NCBI GenBank assembly: GCA_964017145.1
Contig: OZ024851.1
Span: 2,108,001 to 2,172,000, forward strand
DNA from: Agrocybe praecox
Lineage: Eukaryota; Basidiomycota; Agaricomycetes; Agaricales; Agrocybaceae
Length of the DNA stretch: 64,000 nucleotides
Reading direction: 5' to 3'
The translations under genes were made by a program, and so were the position numbers. Positions 42,737-54,907 of this stretch are shown one piece after another. Positions within the stretch are counted from its first letter, which is position 1. Each line of letters starts with the position of its first letter. The notes beneath the pieces are model-generated. The model made no database searches, was not told the DNA's origin, and saw only the letters and a program-made list of their open reading frames with translations.

Positions 42737-45700
42737 TCATTCTTCTTCTTCCTCTCCATCAGGAGGTGTATCCACCTTTTTGCTTCCAATCGAGAGTCTC
42801 TCCTGGAGGAATACATAACCAAGTTTTTTTTTAAACGTCAATTTTAAGTAGAAGTGATGGTTGGCATACCTTGGCTTGGGTACGGGCACTTAAACGTTCG
42901 GCCCTTGTCTGATACTTGGCATCTCCGGAATCACTCTTTCGTGGGCGCGATGGGCTAGTGCCGTCCGCCATATCAACGTCACTCGCGACATCCTCATCTT
43001 CCTCATCGTCATCCTCCGAAGAACGTTTTTTCTTCTTCCTATAAAGACATCCGATCAGGAACAAAATAAAAAAGGAGGGATTTAAACCTGTCAATACGTA
43101 CTTGCTGTGACCATTGGATTTCGTGGTAGGTGCAGCCTTCCGCTTAGCGGGTGGACGCTCCTTGCGTTCTTTCTCTTTCCTCTCTTTCCTTTCCTTAGCA
43201 CCCCCGAGTTTGAAACGGTCATTCAGCCATTCAGGGGCCTCGGTGGGTAGGTAAGTTGTCTTCAGGATCTAGATATCTTCTACGTTAATACAAGAAGATA
43301 TCGAGCCCAGATATCGACTTGCCTTGTTGGCCGCTTCAGGACTGGGTAACGGACGTAGAATATCTGCAGGGAGTTTAATTTTCCCGGGGTAACTCGGTAG
43401 GAGCCAGGATTTATCCTGCGCTCTTGCCTTGATAAGATACTGTGCCAATTCACACATGATATAGAAATTCTGTAAATATTATCATCAGTACGCGTTGATA
43501 ATTAAATAGGTCTTTCAATCCCCGTACCTCGCTACGAGAATGGGATTCCGGATCTCGTACAGTTTTACCCTTCTGTGCGAGATGATATAAAAGAGAGACG
43601 TTATCACTCGTGGCCAACAGATCAAGATAGAACTGCACATAACTGGGTGCGCATGTAAGCAAAAATATTAAGAAACACTGACAAGTCCGTCAACTTACGT
43701 CGCCATATCTAAGAGCTCTTCTTGTGCAACACCGAAGTCTGGGTGATGAGCAAGGAGGTGTAATAATCGAAGGAAGACAATCTCCAGATATTCTAATCGT
43801 ACAGCTGGATGTATAATATATTAGTTCTTGAACTTGAGGCCAAAATTTAATGATGACTGACCTGGAGCCATCCGATGTTTCGCGTTCACCACATATTGGG
43901 AGGCCTATAATCCTTAGTCAGTATGCCGATGTTGCTAGATTTTTTTGAGTAGACATACCATAGTCTTCGTCTCAGGTTCAGGGTCCAAAACAGTCAGGAA
44001 GGGTATCACATTGTAACGAGGGGGTAACTTGCGAGACTGCAGTAGTAAAATCAATCTTGCCAGGAAGGCTTGCCGAACGTTGAAGCAAGCATCCTATATC
44101 ATTTAGTGTAAGTCGTCCGGACGTTCTTGTCTATATTCGAACACCAACCTGGATGAGGCATGCTAGATGCAAGAATTTCGGCGAGATAGCGGTTGCGAGG
44201 AGATCAATAGTTGACAAGTGGAGCAAAGATATGCCTGCCTGTAACCGTAGTCGTGACCTGAATTTAGGGCTACGAAGGTATGTTCGATTTCAGTGACGAC
44301 GGGGGATATAATGACACTAAGGACCCACTCTTCTTCAACTGGCATATTCAAAGATCCTTCATGTTCTAGCAGCGTAGCAAGAAGTTTCAAGACCGGTGTA
44401 GCAATTTCCAGCGCCTTGTCCGAAGACGCGTGCGCAAGGCATCGATTTCGGCAGACTTTCAATGCTAAAACCTTTGCTCGAAGTTCATCTGGTACATCAG
44501 CGTCTTCTAACCATTCCTCCTCAGGATCCTCCTCGTTCTGTGAAAGGCAGATAAGTAGATGACCCTAAAAGGTTTAGGGGAGACTACGCACAGGGTTTAC
44601 GGGACTAGGGATCATCAATACCCTCTTGACAAGGTATGTCATGATTACATCACTCTTTTGCTCGAATGCATCAGGAGCAAATCTTGCTAGCTGTACAAGA
44701 GCAGCAACGTGGGCGACCGATACTGTCGTCTCTTTCTCTTTCTTTTTCTTTTTATCAGCTGCATCTTTTTCCATAACATCTGCTATTGACTGTCGGGAAA
44801 AGGATTATGAATAATTTCGCGTGGTAATAGCAAATAATATACGTTACCTCAACGACTTCATTGCACGCGGTGTCTTTATTCTTTGAGAAGGCCAGGTACC
44901 TTGCAGCGTATTTAGCCCGCCGCCAATCTGACCCTAAAGCAAATTTCATTATCCGTTCGTTTGTCTTCCTATTCGCTTTCGTATTAGGGGATAGTTCATT
45001 GAGGAGGGCTGCGACTTACTTATCCAGAGTCGTGCTTAGTTTCTCATCCCATTTTACCACGTTCGCTAGAGCCATCAATGCCCCTTCGACCAAAGTTCCT
45101 TTCGTTTCATCGGCAATAGCTTTGGTTAATTCTCCGATACGAGATTTGTAAAGTGACGGGGAGTACTTAGATACAAAACCCAATATTCTTTGGGCCTGTG
45201 CTCCTGCGTGCCTGACCTTGCTGCTGGATGAGTCCTGCGCCTTTTCCACCCGCTTGAGAAGTGTGGGAATGGAAGATTGGTGTATGATGTTGTAACCTGC
45301 TCGCCGTAAAAGAATGGTCATAGTGGGAAGAATAGTGGACGAAAGTTGTTCAACTCGTTTAAGGAATTCATTCTGATATTGGTTATTGTTAAGTATTCGG
45401 CAAATAGAAGGGAGAAGATACACACAGAGGATTTGACCATTGTTTTTAGATCCGTCTGAGGATCCATACAGGTCTTCAATAATTTATACAAGCGATTCTC
45501 GTTTAACTTGGCGAAGCTCTGAAGGTCTTCTGACGCTTTGACAGGATCGGGGAAAGATCCTGACATACGTTTGATTAATGGGAAGGACAGAACATCGTGT
45601 CAAAAATACAAACCTGCGATTTGTTTGGTATAAGCGTTGAGTCGCCTGACTGTGATCTCCTCGTCTTGGTCGATGATCCCGCCCTGGAGACTTTATTAAT

Positions 45701-47666
45701 TGAAGGGACGATACAGTACAGAGGAAGGCCGACAAACATTATTTTTGATACAGCTTTCAAGGTAAAGGTCGTATAAATTGGGTCGTCTATACGCGAGATT
45801 AGCCCAGATGTGTAAAAGGTCAAGGAAACGGAAAAATGGGCATACGTTGATTTCAATCCTGAAAGATCAAGCAATATTGCGACGGATTTTTCGCTCAGGA
45901 AGTTCATGGTATTCAGCAATCTATCGGTCCATGCTACTTCATCGATGTCTTTGTCATTGGTTACAGATGATGGCGATGGTAAAGGAAGAATGTAGTCAAA
46001 TAGAACTTGTTCGACCAAAGCTCTGGAAGCGTCATCAGTAATGTCGGAATCAACAGCAAGGTTGCATATCACCTTATTTCACTACTAGTCGAAGTGATTG
46101 ATAGAACATGATCAGCAATCCAAGCGAACTGCTTTTTGGCAGTTGGTTCGTTATTTTCCCTGTTCAAAGTTAATCAGCTCCAAAATGTGGATTTAACATA
46201 TTGTGGCTTACATCTCTGGATACGCAAGATTGTATAGTCTCCCTAAGCTGTTCAAGGCTTGCGTGCGCACAGAAGCCTGACATTGCACACGTTAGATGGT
46301 TCTTTATCGTATTATACGATAGACATACTTTCTTGTCCATCCCTCGTTCTGCGACAGCCTTGAGTTGAACTTCTGACACATGGTGTAAAGCAGCTTCGTA
46401 GTCGAGATGCATATATACTTTGCATGCTGCTGCGCGAACCTTTTCATCCGGATCAAGGAGCTTGAACTTCAGGAGGTCTGTGTAATTAATTCAGAAAAGT
46501 GTGGTAATAGAAATGATGGAGCAATCTCACTCTGAAGTTGTTCGCGAGCCTCAGCAAGGTTTGCCAGGAGTGCAGGGACTGTTTCTATGCACTTCAACCT
46601 AATTGAGACAGCTTCATCCAACTTCTTATTCATCCATGCTATCCATGTTGATGGGTTTTTCTTGAACAGATCTGGTCCGTTCTTATCTGCATACATTTCT
46701 CCGAGTGTCTGGGTCGCTATTAGTCGATAATTCGCGCTATCGGCAATTAATTCGGCTTCGAGGATCGGTATCATGGTGTCGAGAACTGCGGGACAAGAAT
46801 GGTACACCCTTTTGACGAGCTCATGCGTTGTACGGATACTATCGAGGTCTTCTTCTTGGTCTTCTTCCATTGACGATGTGAGCAAGTCTCCGAAGTATTG
46901 GCAGACATGGCGCTGTAGTCTATCTGCAGCAGCGTTGCATACTTGGACGGCTAGACGGTATGCAGGTTGGTCGACGTGCTGTACGAGAATGAACGATGAC
47001 TTGTGGGAGTGAAGGGGGACGACATACCGCATTTTTCTCGACAAATTGTGCCATTAAAATCTCTAGGACGTCACTCGGTAAGGAACTGCTCTCGTCAATC
47101 AATGCGGCAAGAATGTTGGCCATGTACATTTCGACTTTCTTACTAATGTCGCGTTTGACGATCGTGAACAGGTCCTTGAATATTTCGTGTAACATTTCGT
47201 CCGCTTCCGAGGATGGAAGGTCGCACACGAGTACGACGCTCTTGACGGTGGCCAGTGATTCCAGCAAGTGAAAATATTCATTGAAATATGGTTCTTCAGG
47301 ACCTTTAAGCCCTGCCGAAAGTTGACGGAAGAAGAATTGAAAGATGTCGCGAAGTTCTCGATGTGTATATGGTGCCGTTGGTGCATATAGTCGGAGAATG
47401 TCCGCAAGGCAGCATGCCGTGTACGCCTTGACTCCCCTGTCTTTGTGAAGCAGTAGAGACATGTTTATGAGTTCTGAACGCGCTGTACTGAGAGAGTTAG
47501 TGTCCACATTTCCGCCTTCGTCGAGTTGATCCAGTTCCGCGAGTTGTTGGTGCAGGGTTTTGAGTTTCTTGAGTAAGGCATCGGTAGTTATGCCCTTGCT
47601 GGCTAGCTTTTCTTGAAATTTAAGCTTTTTGGAGTTCTGCGCGCCATGGCGTGTCTTGGGCGCCAT
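42737..47666 (-). CDS. PDS5: Sister-chromatid cohesion factor PDS5
   Basis: PDS5 is a large HEAT-repeat protein that binds the cohesin subunit Scc1/Rad21 and controls cohesin loading and release on chromosomes. The start is MAPKTRHGAQNSKKLKFQEK at 47666. Early landmarks are the family signature KGVKAYTACCLADILRLYAP followed by TAPYTHRELRDIFQFFFRQL, then EMYMANILAALIDESSSLPS and VEKNA before the first intron. Middle exons give helical HEAT-like repeats (SVRLKCIETVPALL; VEQLSSTILPTMTILLRRAG; ELTKAIADETKGTLVEGALM). The C-terminal exons end with basic/acidic linkers (KKKKRSSEDDDEEDEDVASD; SARTQAK) and KKVDTPPDGEEEEE, stop 42737-42739. About 1,200 residues over more than 14 exons. I did not verify every splice, but no stop interrupts the exons I followed. 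Confidence 0.85.
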
Positions 47667-47786
47667 CTGGCGACTTAGTGGTTTCGGTTCAGGCTGAAAT
47701 CACTCGAGGCACGCGTTGTTTGCCTTTGTCGTCGTCTTTCGCTCGTGCCGCATCATTTTCCGACAACACCTTTGGCCTCAATTGTA
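47667..47786. promoter_or_regulatory. Shared divergent promoter of PDS5 and NAA15
   Basis: Only 120 bases separate the two start codons, so one short region must serve both housekeeping genes. No TATA box is evident. Confidence 0.6.
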
Positions 47787-50700
47787 ATGTCAAAACTCCA
47801 AAAACGAAATCCCCTTCCCTCAAAGGAGGCTTCTCTTTTCAAAGAATTGTTGACTCTATACGAGACACGACAGATTAAAAAAGGCCTGAAGACCGCTGAT
47901 CAGATTCTTAAGAAATTTCCAGATCATGGAGGTTCGTCATCGCGTATAATATGTTAAGAGTGGTATTCATTTTGGTTCAGAGACACTATGCATGAAAGGA
48001 CTTGTGCTCACGCACATGCACCGGCACGATGAGGGTGTTGAGCTCGTAAAAAAGGGTGTTCGTCTCGACTTGACATCGCACATATGTTGGCACGTCTTTG
48101 GTCTTGTCCAGAAGGCCGATAAAAACTATGAAGAAGCGTTGAAATCGTATACTCAGGCGCTCAGGTTTGACAAGGTGCGTGTGCACTCGTCCCTTACAAC
48201 GCTTCATCTAAGAGTCCACAGGATAACATGAACCTGCTCCGAGATTCTGCCCAGCTTCAAACACAGCTTCGTTTGTATGAACCGTTGGTCGAAACGCGCC
48301 ACATCATCCTGCGACTACGACCGAACCAGCGCCAGAACTGGATAGCATTGGCAGTCGCGCATCATCTAAATGGGAACCCGAAGGAGTCGAAGATGGTCTT
48401 GGAACATTATCAACGCTCGTTGAAGGTGAGAGTCGATGTGTGATCAGGGGAATCGAGATCTAATGTCTATACAGAACGTTCCTAATTACGACGTCGAACA
48501 CTCGGAAACTCTCCTTTACTATATCCATATTTTGGAAGAAGTCGGAGAGCTAACGGAAGCACTCTCGGTTTTGGATTCGAGTTCAAAATCGAGATCTATC
48601 GTCGATCGTACATCTATCCTTGAGACTCGAGGTACGCGTCTTTTTGTTACTGCAAGATGACATGCTAAGTCCATTTCAGCCAGATTGCTCACCAAGTTGA
48701 AGGCACCAGAAGCGGAAGAGGCATGGATCGCTTTGGTTCAACACAACGCCGACAGCTACGAGACATATCGAGGTTTCCTCCAATACTTGGGAATTCCTTT
48801 AGAACAAGGGAATGCAGAGGCACTGGCAAAGCTCGAGGAATTCGCGACCCAGATACCCAGAGCAACAGCCCCCCGTCGATTGCAGTTGACTGTCGCATCG
48901 GTGGATCAATTTGAGGCCCTCGTTAAGCCTTACATCGTCAAAAACCTCGTTAAGGGAGTTCCATCACTATTTGCTGACCTCAAATCGTTGTACGCCGACA
49001 AGGAAAAACAACAAATCATCGAGAACATTCTCGAGTCACTACGCGAAGAATACGCATCCGCCTCGGCCGCACCTTCTTCATCCTCTGGCGCTGAGGCTGA
49101 GCCCACGACATACTTATGGACACTCTACTACCTCTCACAGCACTATTCATATCTATCCCAACCCACAAAATCATTGAACCTTCTTGATATTGCGCTTAAG
49201 CACACGCCTACTCTGCCCGAGCTTCACATGTGCAAAGCACGGACATTGAAGAGGTCCGGCGATCTTCTCGGAGCAGCCAGATGCCAAAATGATGCTCGAC
49301 TACTGGATGGTCAGGATCGATTCCTTAACACTAAATTTGGGAAATATCTCCTGAGAGCCGGTATGGTCGAGGAAGCCAGCAGTATCCTTGGGCTGTTCAC
49401 TAAGGTATATATATATAATTCTTACATCTGCTGGGAAGCATGTATTCATCGGACTTCAGAAAGACGCCATCAGCCCTGGTGCTGACCTTGAAGATATGCA
49501 ATCACTTCTCTATCTCCTTGAGGAGGCTGATGCGCATAAGCAAAATAAAAAGCTAAACCTAGCCCTCAAGAAATATATGGCTGTGAAGAAGGTTGGCGTT
49601 ATGATTTAATAATCCTATTTGGAGAGACGCTGACTCGCATGCTTTTAGACTTTCGACGACTTTGAAGATGACCAATTTGATTTCCACGGCTATAATCTTC
49701 GTAAATTCACGATCAACATTTACCTCAAGTAAGGGAGCAATCACATCTTTCCTGTAGAGCAGTTGATGACAGTTATCGACAGACTATTAAAGTGGGAAGA
49801 TCAATTACGATCACATCCTGGATATGTCAAAGCTGCTATTGAAGCATCGAAAGTGCGTATGCATGGATGTATTTGAATGATAGACGCATTGACCTCGAAG
49901 CTCCAAATAGATTTTCATCATCGTGTCTGACGATCCATCAATAGTGACTGCGTTGTCTTCTTCAAGTAAGTAGATTTATCCCCTTTCCTAGCATCATTCC
50001 GTATACAGAAAGGGTTCCCTTCATAGGTCAGATGACGGATGCTGAAAAGAAGGCCAAGAAAAAAGCGAAGAAAGCTGCTGTAAAGGCGCAAGAGGAAAAG
50101 AAAGGTGAGGACTATATATCTTTTTATTTTTTCATGACAAACTAATCCACATTTCCAGCTGCACCACCTGCTGCGAAGGATAGTGATCTCGAACAGGCGC
50201 CTCCAAAAGACGAAGATCCAGACGGCATGAAGTTGTTGGCCTCTATCGACCCGCTAGAGCAGGCAGCCAAAGTATTGCAGCCCTTGACTACTCTTGCGCC
50301 AAATAGCATTGATGCTTGGATAGCAATTTATGACGTCGCCATTCGACGAAGTGAGTGTTGCCTGCTGAATCCAATATATTTACGTGTTTAAACTCCTCAC
50401 AGAGAAATTACTGCAGGCAGTAGGAGCCTTAAATCATGCGGTCGCTCTTCAGCCTGATCATCCTGAACTGCATGTGCGCTTGGTGGATTTGAAGCAAAAG
50501 AGTAAGTCTATCATATATTTTTTTACCTCTTGAACATTTTCCGACCATAAGATCTACTCCTCTAGCTTCGGCATTGCCCCAGCAACCTCCACCACCCATC
50601 GGACCTGTGTTCTCTGAAACTGTTGCGAAGCTCGTGCCTGAAGGACTCTCACTCGAGACACTCAATTCGCAGTACCTCCAAAAGCATTCGACCGACCCTT

Positions 50701-51062
50701 ACGCTGTGTTGGTTGTGGCGAAGGTGCAGCGAAACCTCGACGTGCCCCTTTCCGACGTCGAGAATACAGTGTTCGGAGTGCTGGGCAATGATGTGAAGTT
50801 GAATCTTCCAGTACGTTCTTTTCTTTCTCTCGAAACTAATTTGAATGGTTTTATCCTTATTCCCTCTCCTTAGGCTGCTATTGCATCCCTGGACTTCCTT
50901 ACTTCCCTCCAATCCTCTCGCACTGAAGAGTTCAGGGGACAATGTCAAGCCAAGTTCCCCATATCCACTGTTTTCAAAACTCGTGCAGAACTTGCGCCCT
51001 TGCGTGAGCAGGTTATGCTGGGTTCTCCGACTGCGGGAGACATGGAGGAGGTGACGCCCTAA
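47787..51062 (+). CDS. NAT1: NatA auxiliary subunit NAA15/Nat1 (TPR ribosome-anchoring subunit)
   Basis: NAA15 forms the scaffold of the NatA complex, holding the catalytic NAA10 at the ribosome exit to acetylate nascent N-termini. The start MSKLQKRNPLPSKEASLFKE at 47787 matches the family opening. TPR-like repeats follow: GLKTADQILKKFPDHGETLC, MKGLVLTHMHRHDEGVELVK, SHICWHVFGLVQKADKNYEE, ALKSYTQALRFDKDNMNLLR, ETRHIILRLRPNQRQNWIAL and YLWTLYYLSQHYSYLSQPTK. Further on come RFLNTKFGKYLLRAGMVEEA, DDFEDDQFDFHGYNLRKFTI and the charged DAEKKAKKKAKKAAVKAQEE stretch, the conserved Lys-rich segment. The protein ends SPTAGDMEEVTP with TAA at 51060-51062. About 850 residues in more than 12 exons with very short introns. 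Intact as far as followed. Confidence 0.92.
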
Positions 51063-51489
51063 GCAATATACTTTTTAGATAGAGAAGAATGCTATATGTA
51101 CGAGAAGGAGGTTTGAGATAGGCGATGAATATATGTAGATGCTATCTTTGTCCCCTTCGTAAGTATGTGCTGAGCGCTGAACATATTTGTTGCCAAGGAC
51201 GACGGTGATCGATGATCGATGACCCTCGACCAATCCGGAGTCCCTGTTGAAATTTGATGACAGACACTCGCGTCTTTCCAAGACTTCAACCATCTTCTCG
51301 ATTGAGGATTATTATTTTCAACTAGTAAGCGCCAGTTAGAAGTTAGAACCATCCTGGTTTCTCGAAACAGTTCGGTTCAATATGCCGGTTAGGAAATATA
51401 GGTTAGTTAAATTATTACATGTTTATAGTTTCAATTACTTAGAAATTTACCAATGCCTGCTGCGAGACAACAGGGGAATTACAATTCAC
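51063..51489. other. Convergent intergenic region
   Basis: 3' flank of NAA15 and of the seven-helix gene. Only weak frames; tandem GATCGATGATCGATGACC near 51210. Confidence 0.5.
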
Positions 51490-52703
51490 CTAAACGAAAG
51501 ACCTGGAGGCTGACGTGCACGCATCATATTCGTCATTCGGAAAACCTTTCTCGTGCATTGCCGGTTCTTCCTCGAAATTTGTCGTCTTTTGCTCAGATAT
51601 ACGAGTTCCACTTCCCTGCGCAGTATAACTGCCTTCGAACTGTGACGTCGGCTGGGGACGCGGGTAGTTGAAACAGAGGGTGGTTATTTCTTTCTGGGTC
51701 TGTCTAGAAACAGCGACACCTAGCGCCATCCGGAGGAGAATAAGGGCGGGCGCGATCCCCTGGATAATGGAAGTCAAACGAACATCCAGGACTGCTGGAT
51801 TCAAAAATGCTTACCGAAGCGGCCTCTACCAACCCAGCAAAAGGATACACAAATACGCTATTTCGAGCATAAAGCGGGATGAATATCAACCCCGCAATCG
51901 AGTAAATGGCACCCGATTCTGCGAACACTGCCATCAAAGATAGATACCGCTTGCTGTGCTCTTCTCCAAGTTCTCTCACTTGCTTTCTTTGATACATAAG
52001 TCGGCCAGCTATCAAGATTGTGGTTATAACATTGAGGGCAACGGAACAGGAATGAAATCCAACTCCAAGAGCACGGATTTCTTTCGCCTTTTCCAAGTTC
52101 CAAAACATGGCAACGCCAGCTATGCCCGACGCTGGTGTATACGGTGAGCGTTGTTCCGAGATGTATTAATAAGAACTTCGTACCTAAAGAGCCCATGTAA
52201 AGGATTAACGGGACAACCACAATTTGGAACCACCCGAGCCAGACTATCCACAGGCGGTAGATCTATAAATGAATTCGTCAATCTACTTCGTCGGCGACAA
52301 AGATTTGTAAAGCATACCAACAGGCTGTCCGCAAGCCACACCTTTACTGAAATCGTGACCTGCTGCAATAAGTCCAATTGTCTGAATAGCTTCACAGTGT
52401 GTGGGTCTGGATTGAATGGCAATTCGAGCAGGATAATTTCGGTATATTTGCCTGAGGCTCCTAGGAACATCGTCGTCACAAGGAGGGACAATACCATGTA
52501 CGCGAGGATTGGCCAGTTTTTTGTGCGATTTGCGATAAGGTAGTGCATGCATATCGCAGTCAACGTGAAGTATACACCTGAACACCATGGCAATCAATGA
52601 TACATTCAAATTCTGGGCTGTTGGGCGACTTACCGTACATCAACAGCACTATCGCTGTACCTGCGAATACGAGCTTGGATATCGTGAGCGTCGACTGCTG
52701 CAT
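51490..52703 (-). CDS. Fungal seven-helix membrane protein (YRLWIVW-type), function unknown
   Basis: Start MQQSTLTISKLVFAGTAIVL at 52703; a short first exon splices to VYFTLTAICMHYLIANRTKN. Helices then follow: WPILAYMVLSLLVTTMFLGA, ISVKVWLADSLLV joined to YRLWIVWLGWFQIVVVPLIL, SGIAGVAMFWNL, CSVALNVITTILIAGRLMYQ, YLSLMAVFAESGAIYSIAGL and, after a last intron, LTSIIQGIAPALILLRMALG. The hydrophilic cytosolic tail ends CTSASRSFV with TAG at 51490-51492. The placement of YR.WIVW in the third or fourth helix is typical of a large basidiomycete membrane family often labelled hypothetical or GPCR-like. About 340 residues, five or six exons, apparently intact. Confidence 0.75.
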
Positions 52704-53429
52704 TATGTTGAGAGGAGACTAAGAAGAGTAAAGAAGATGTCCAACGGCTGCATCCAACGCCGCGGGTTATCTGATCAGTACTTCTACCTGGCTGTCCCCT
52801 TTATGCTCCAGTTAAATGAAGAGTGAAACGGCACTCTTTCTGAATATAGTCATAATCTACATGTGCTATGGAGATAGATGCTCCAACTCTATTGGATTCT
52901 AACAGATTTTGATACGGCAAGGCTTTACCTGTCCGAACGAGTTCGGGATAGTGTAAGGACTAGGATGCCTCGTGTTGTTAATAAGGTTGGCCAGAAGGCG
53001 GTGCTCTCGGAGCCGCTTCTACGCATGTATGTCGCAAAACAGGACGCGTTTCTTGGATCATGAATCCTCTGACAACTGATAATCTGTCAATTTTGTCCAC
53101 TAGAACCAGATACTCTCTGATGCAAGTCTTGGGAGACGGTAAGCGAAGCCGAACCTTCTGCTCGCTCGCCCAACAGCTTGTGTGCGATGCGAAAGTGCCA
53201 AAAAATTCGTTGGTTATTGCGCATCCCAATTTTTTTGGCGTCTTATGACTGTCCAAACGTACGTGTACTGTGTAGTATCAAACCATTGAATATTGAGCAT
53301 TTACAAATACAAGTTCTAAATAGATCTAAATTTGAATCGTGAGAATTTACGCGATTTGGGGGCAGCGCTCTCCACATAAGGTTGTTCTTACTGGACCAGA
53401 GTTACTATGACGCTTTTCGATACTTCATC
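52704..53429. other. Intergenic region between divergent genes
   Basis: Only short frames with no family-like content. Promoters of the membrane protein and the dehydrogenase lie here. Confidence 0.5.
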
Positions 53430-54797
53430 ATGGCCTATAGCTCGATATCAGAGAATGACCTTGTTGATCTTCACGGAAAAGTAGCTATTGTTACCGGTGG
53501 AAAGTGAGTTGTATTTTTTCTGGCACCATTGAGTCTTGCTGATCTGACTGGGTGATACGTAGTACTGGGATTGGGTACGGCACTGTGCAGTTTCTTCTGC
53601 GCAAGGGCGCAAAGGTTAATTGAATTACTTGCCCATGAAGCGGCTTAATGACCTTACATTGAAGGTGTATATTGCTGCACGCAACGAACAACGGGCTCAA
53701 GAGGCGATAACTCAACTGACAACAGAAGGAATAGCCGATGGGGTGGTCGAATGGTTGAGCCTGGACCTTTCGGATCCCCGTATTGCAAAGCGTTCGGCTG
53801 AGGCGTTCTTAGCAAAGGAGGAAAGACTGGACATACTAGGCAAGCAGCAAGCTATAGAACTCATATTTGTTTATTCGAGGCAACTTCTCTGACATGATTG
53901 ATAGTGAACAACGCAGCTATGTGGGATTTCAGCATTCTGTTCATTACAACTATGATCTCACACAGTAACATCTCTACAGAGGCGCAGTCGGTCCTTACAA
54001 GGTCAACCAAGACGGTCTCCGGGATGTTATGGTTACGAAGTACGTTGTTTCATGTCTCGTTAATTCTGACTAAATAAACTTCCCGGGTGAAGTCATATCA
54101 GCCATTTTGCCTTCACTGATGTTCTTCTGCCATTGATGAAGAGAACATCGAAGGAAGCAAATTCTGATATCCGCATTGTCAATGTTCGTAAAAGCGTAAA
54201 TTCTATACTGGTGCGGGTTGCGTGATTTATATCTTTTCTGTAGGTCACATCAATGGCACATAGTCGTGTCGAGGTCGAGTCATTTGTAGGGAAGGAGAGC
54301 CTTAATAAAGACTACGGAGAATCATTCAACGGATATCTAGACACATACGGTAACGTACAGCTAACATATTGTTCCTTCTATTTCAACTAATACCTTTGCG
54401 TCCCTTAGGATATTCCAAACTTGCCAATATTCTCCACATAAGGGCCCTGCAAAAACGTTTGGATGCGGAAGGAACTCCTATCACCTGTATAGCCGTTCAT
54501 CCTGGCCCGGTATTGACGGACGGTTCTAAAGGTTTCCTTTCGAGCGTACCGTACGTTGGGAGGGCTGTCTCCACTCTCCTTGGTCCTCTCCTCTTCTCGT
54601 CATGGAGAACAGGGGCATTCACATCCGCATTTGCAGCGGCGTCGACTGAGGTTTGCTCGAACAGAGATCGCTATAAAGGATCTTATCTCAGTCCCGTTGC
54701 GAGGCTTACTAGGCCTTCCAGTTCAGCCCAGAACTCATACTTAGCGGAGCAATTATACAATACGACAGAAAGTGTTCTTAAGGAGATGGGGTTGTAA
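53430..54797 (+). CDS. Short-chain dehydrogenase/reductase (retinol-dehydrogenase/WWOX-like)
   Basis: NAD(P)-dependent oxidoreductase with a Rossmann fold. Spliced sequence: MAYSSISENDLVDLHGKVAI, VTGGNTGIGYGTVQFLLRKG (TGxxxGIG cofactor motif), AKVYIAARNEQRAQEAITQL, WLSLDLSDPRIAKRSAEAFL, LDILVNNAA, VNQDGLRDVMVTNHFAFTDV, IRIVNVTSMAHSRVEVESF (catalytic Ser region), YGYSKLANILHIRALQKRLD with the YxxxK pair, and TCIAVHPGPVLTDGSKGF. The stop is TAA at 54795-54797. Seven or eight exons; one intron uses a GC donor (53840-53904), needed to make the NNAA motif. About 320 residues, apparently intact. A decayed copy of its 3' half lies at 58700-58960 in the same position relative to a DUF6533 gene, so the pair was duplicated together. 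Substrate unknown. Confidence 0.85.
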
Positions 54798-54907
54798 GTA
54801 AGTGTCCTTTGATCCTCGTTCGGAGGCATGATGTAGTATATCCGTTGATAAATAAATCTTCTTTTTGTGTCTGTATCCCTACTCGTAAAACCATTCATCT
54901 ATGTCAG

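Noticed and set aside
47787..51062. SRP72 as the identity of the TPR gene
   Set aside because: The TPRs suggested it, especially with SRP19 in the window, but the opening PLPSKEASLFKELL, the DDQFDFHGYNLRK segment and the Lys-rich stretch are those of NAA15.
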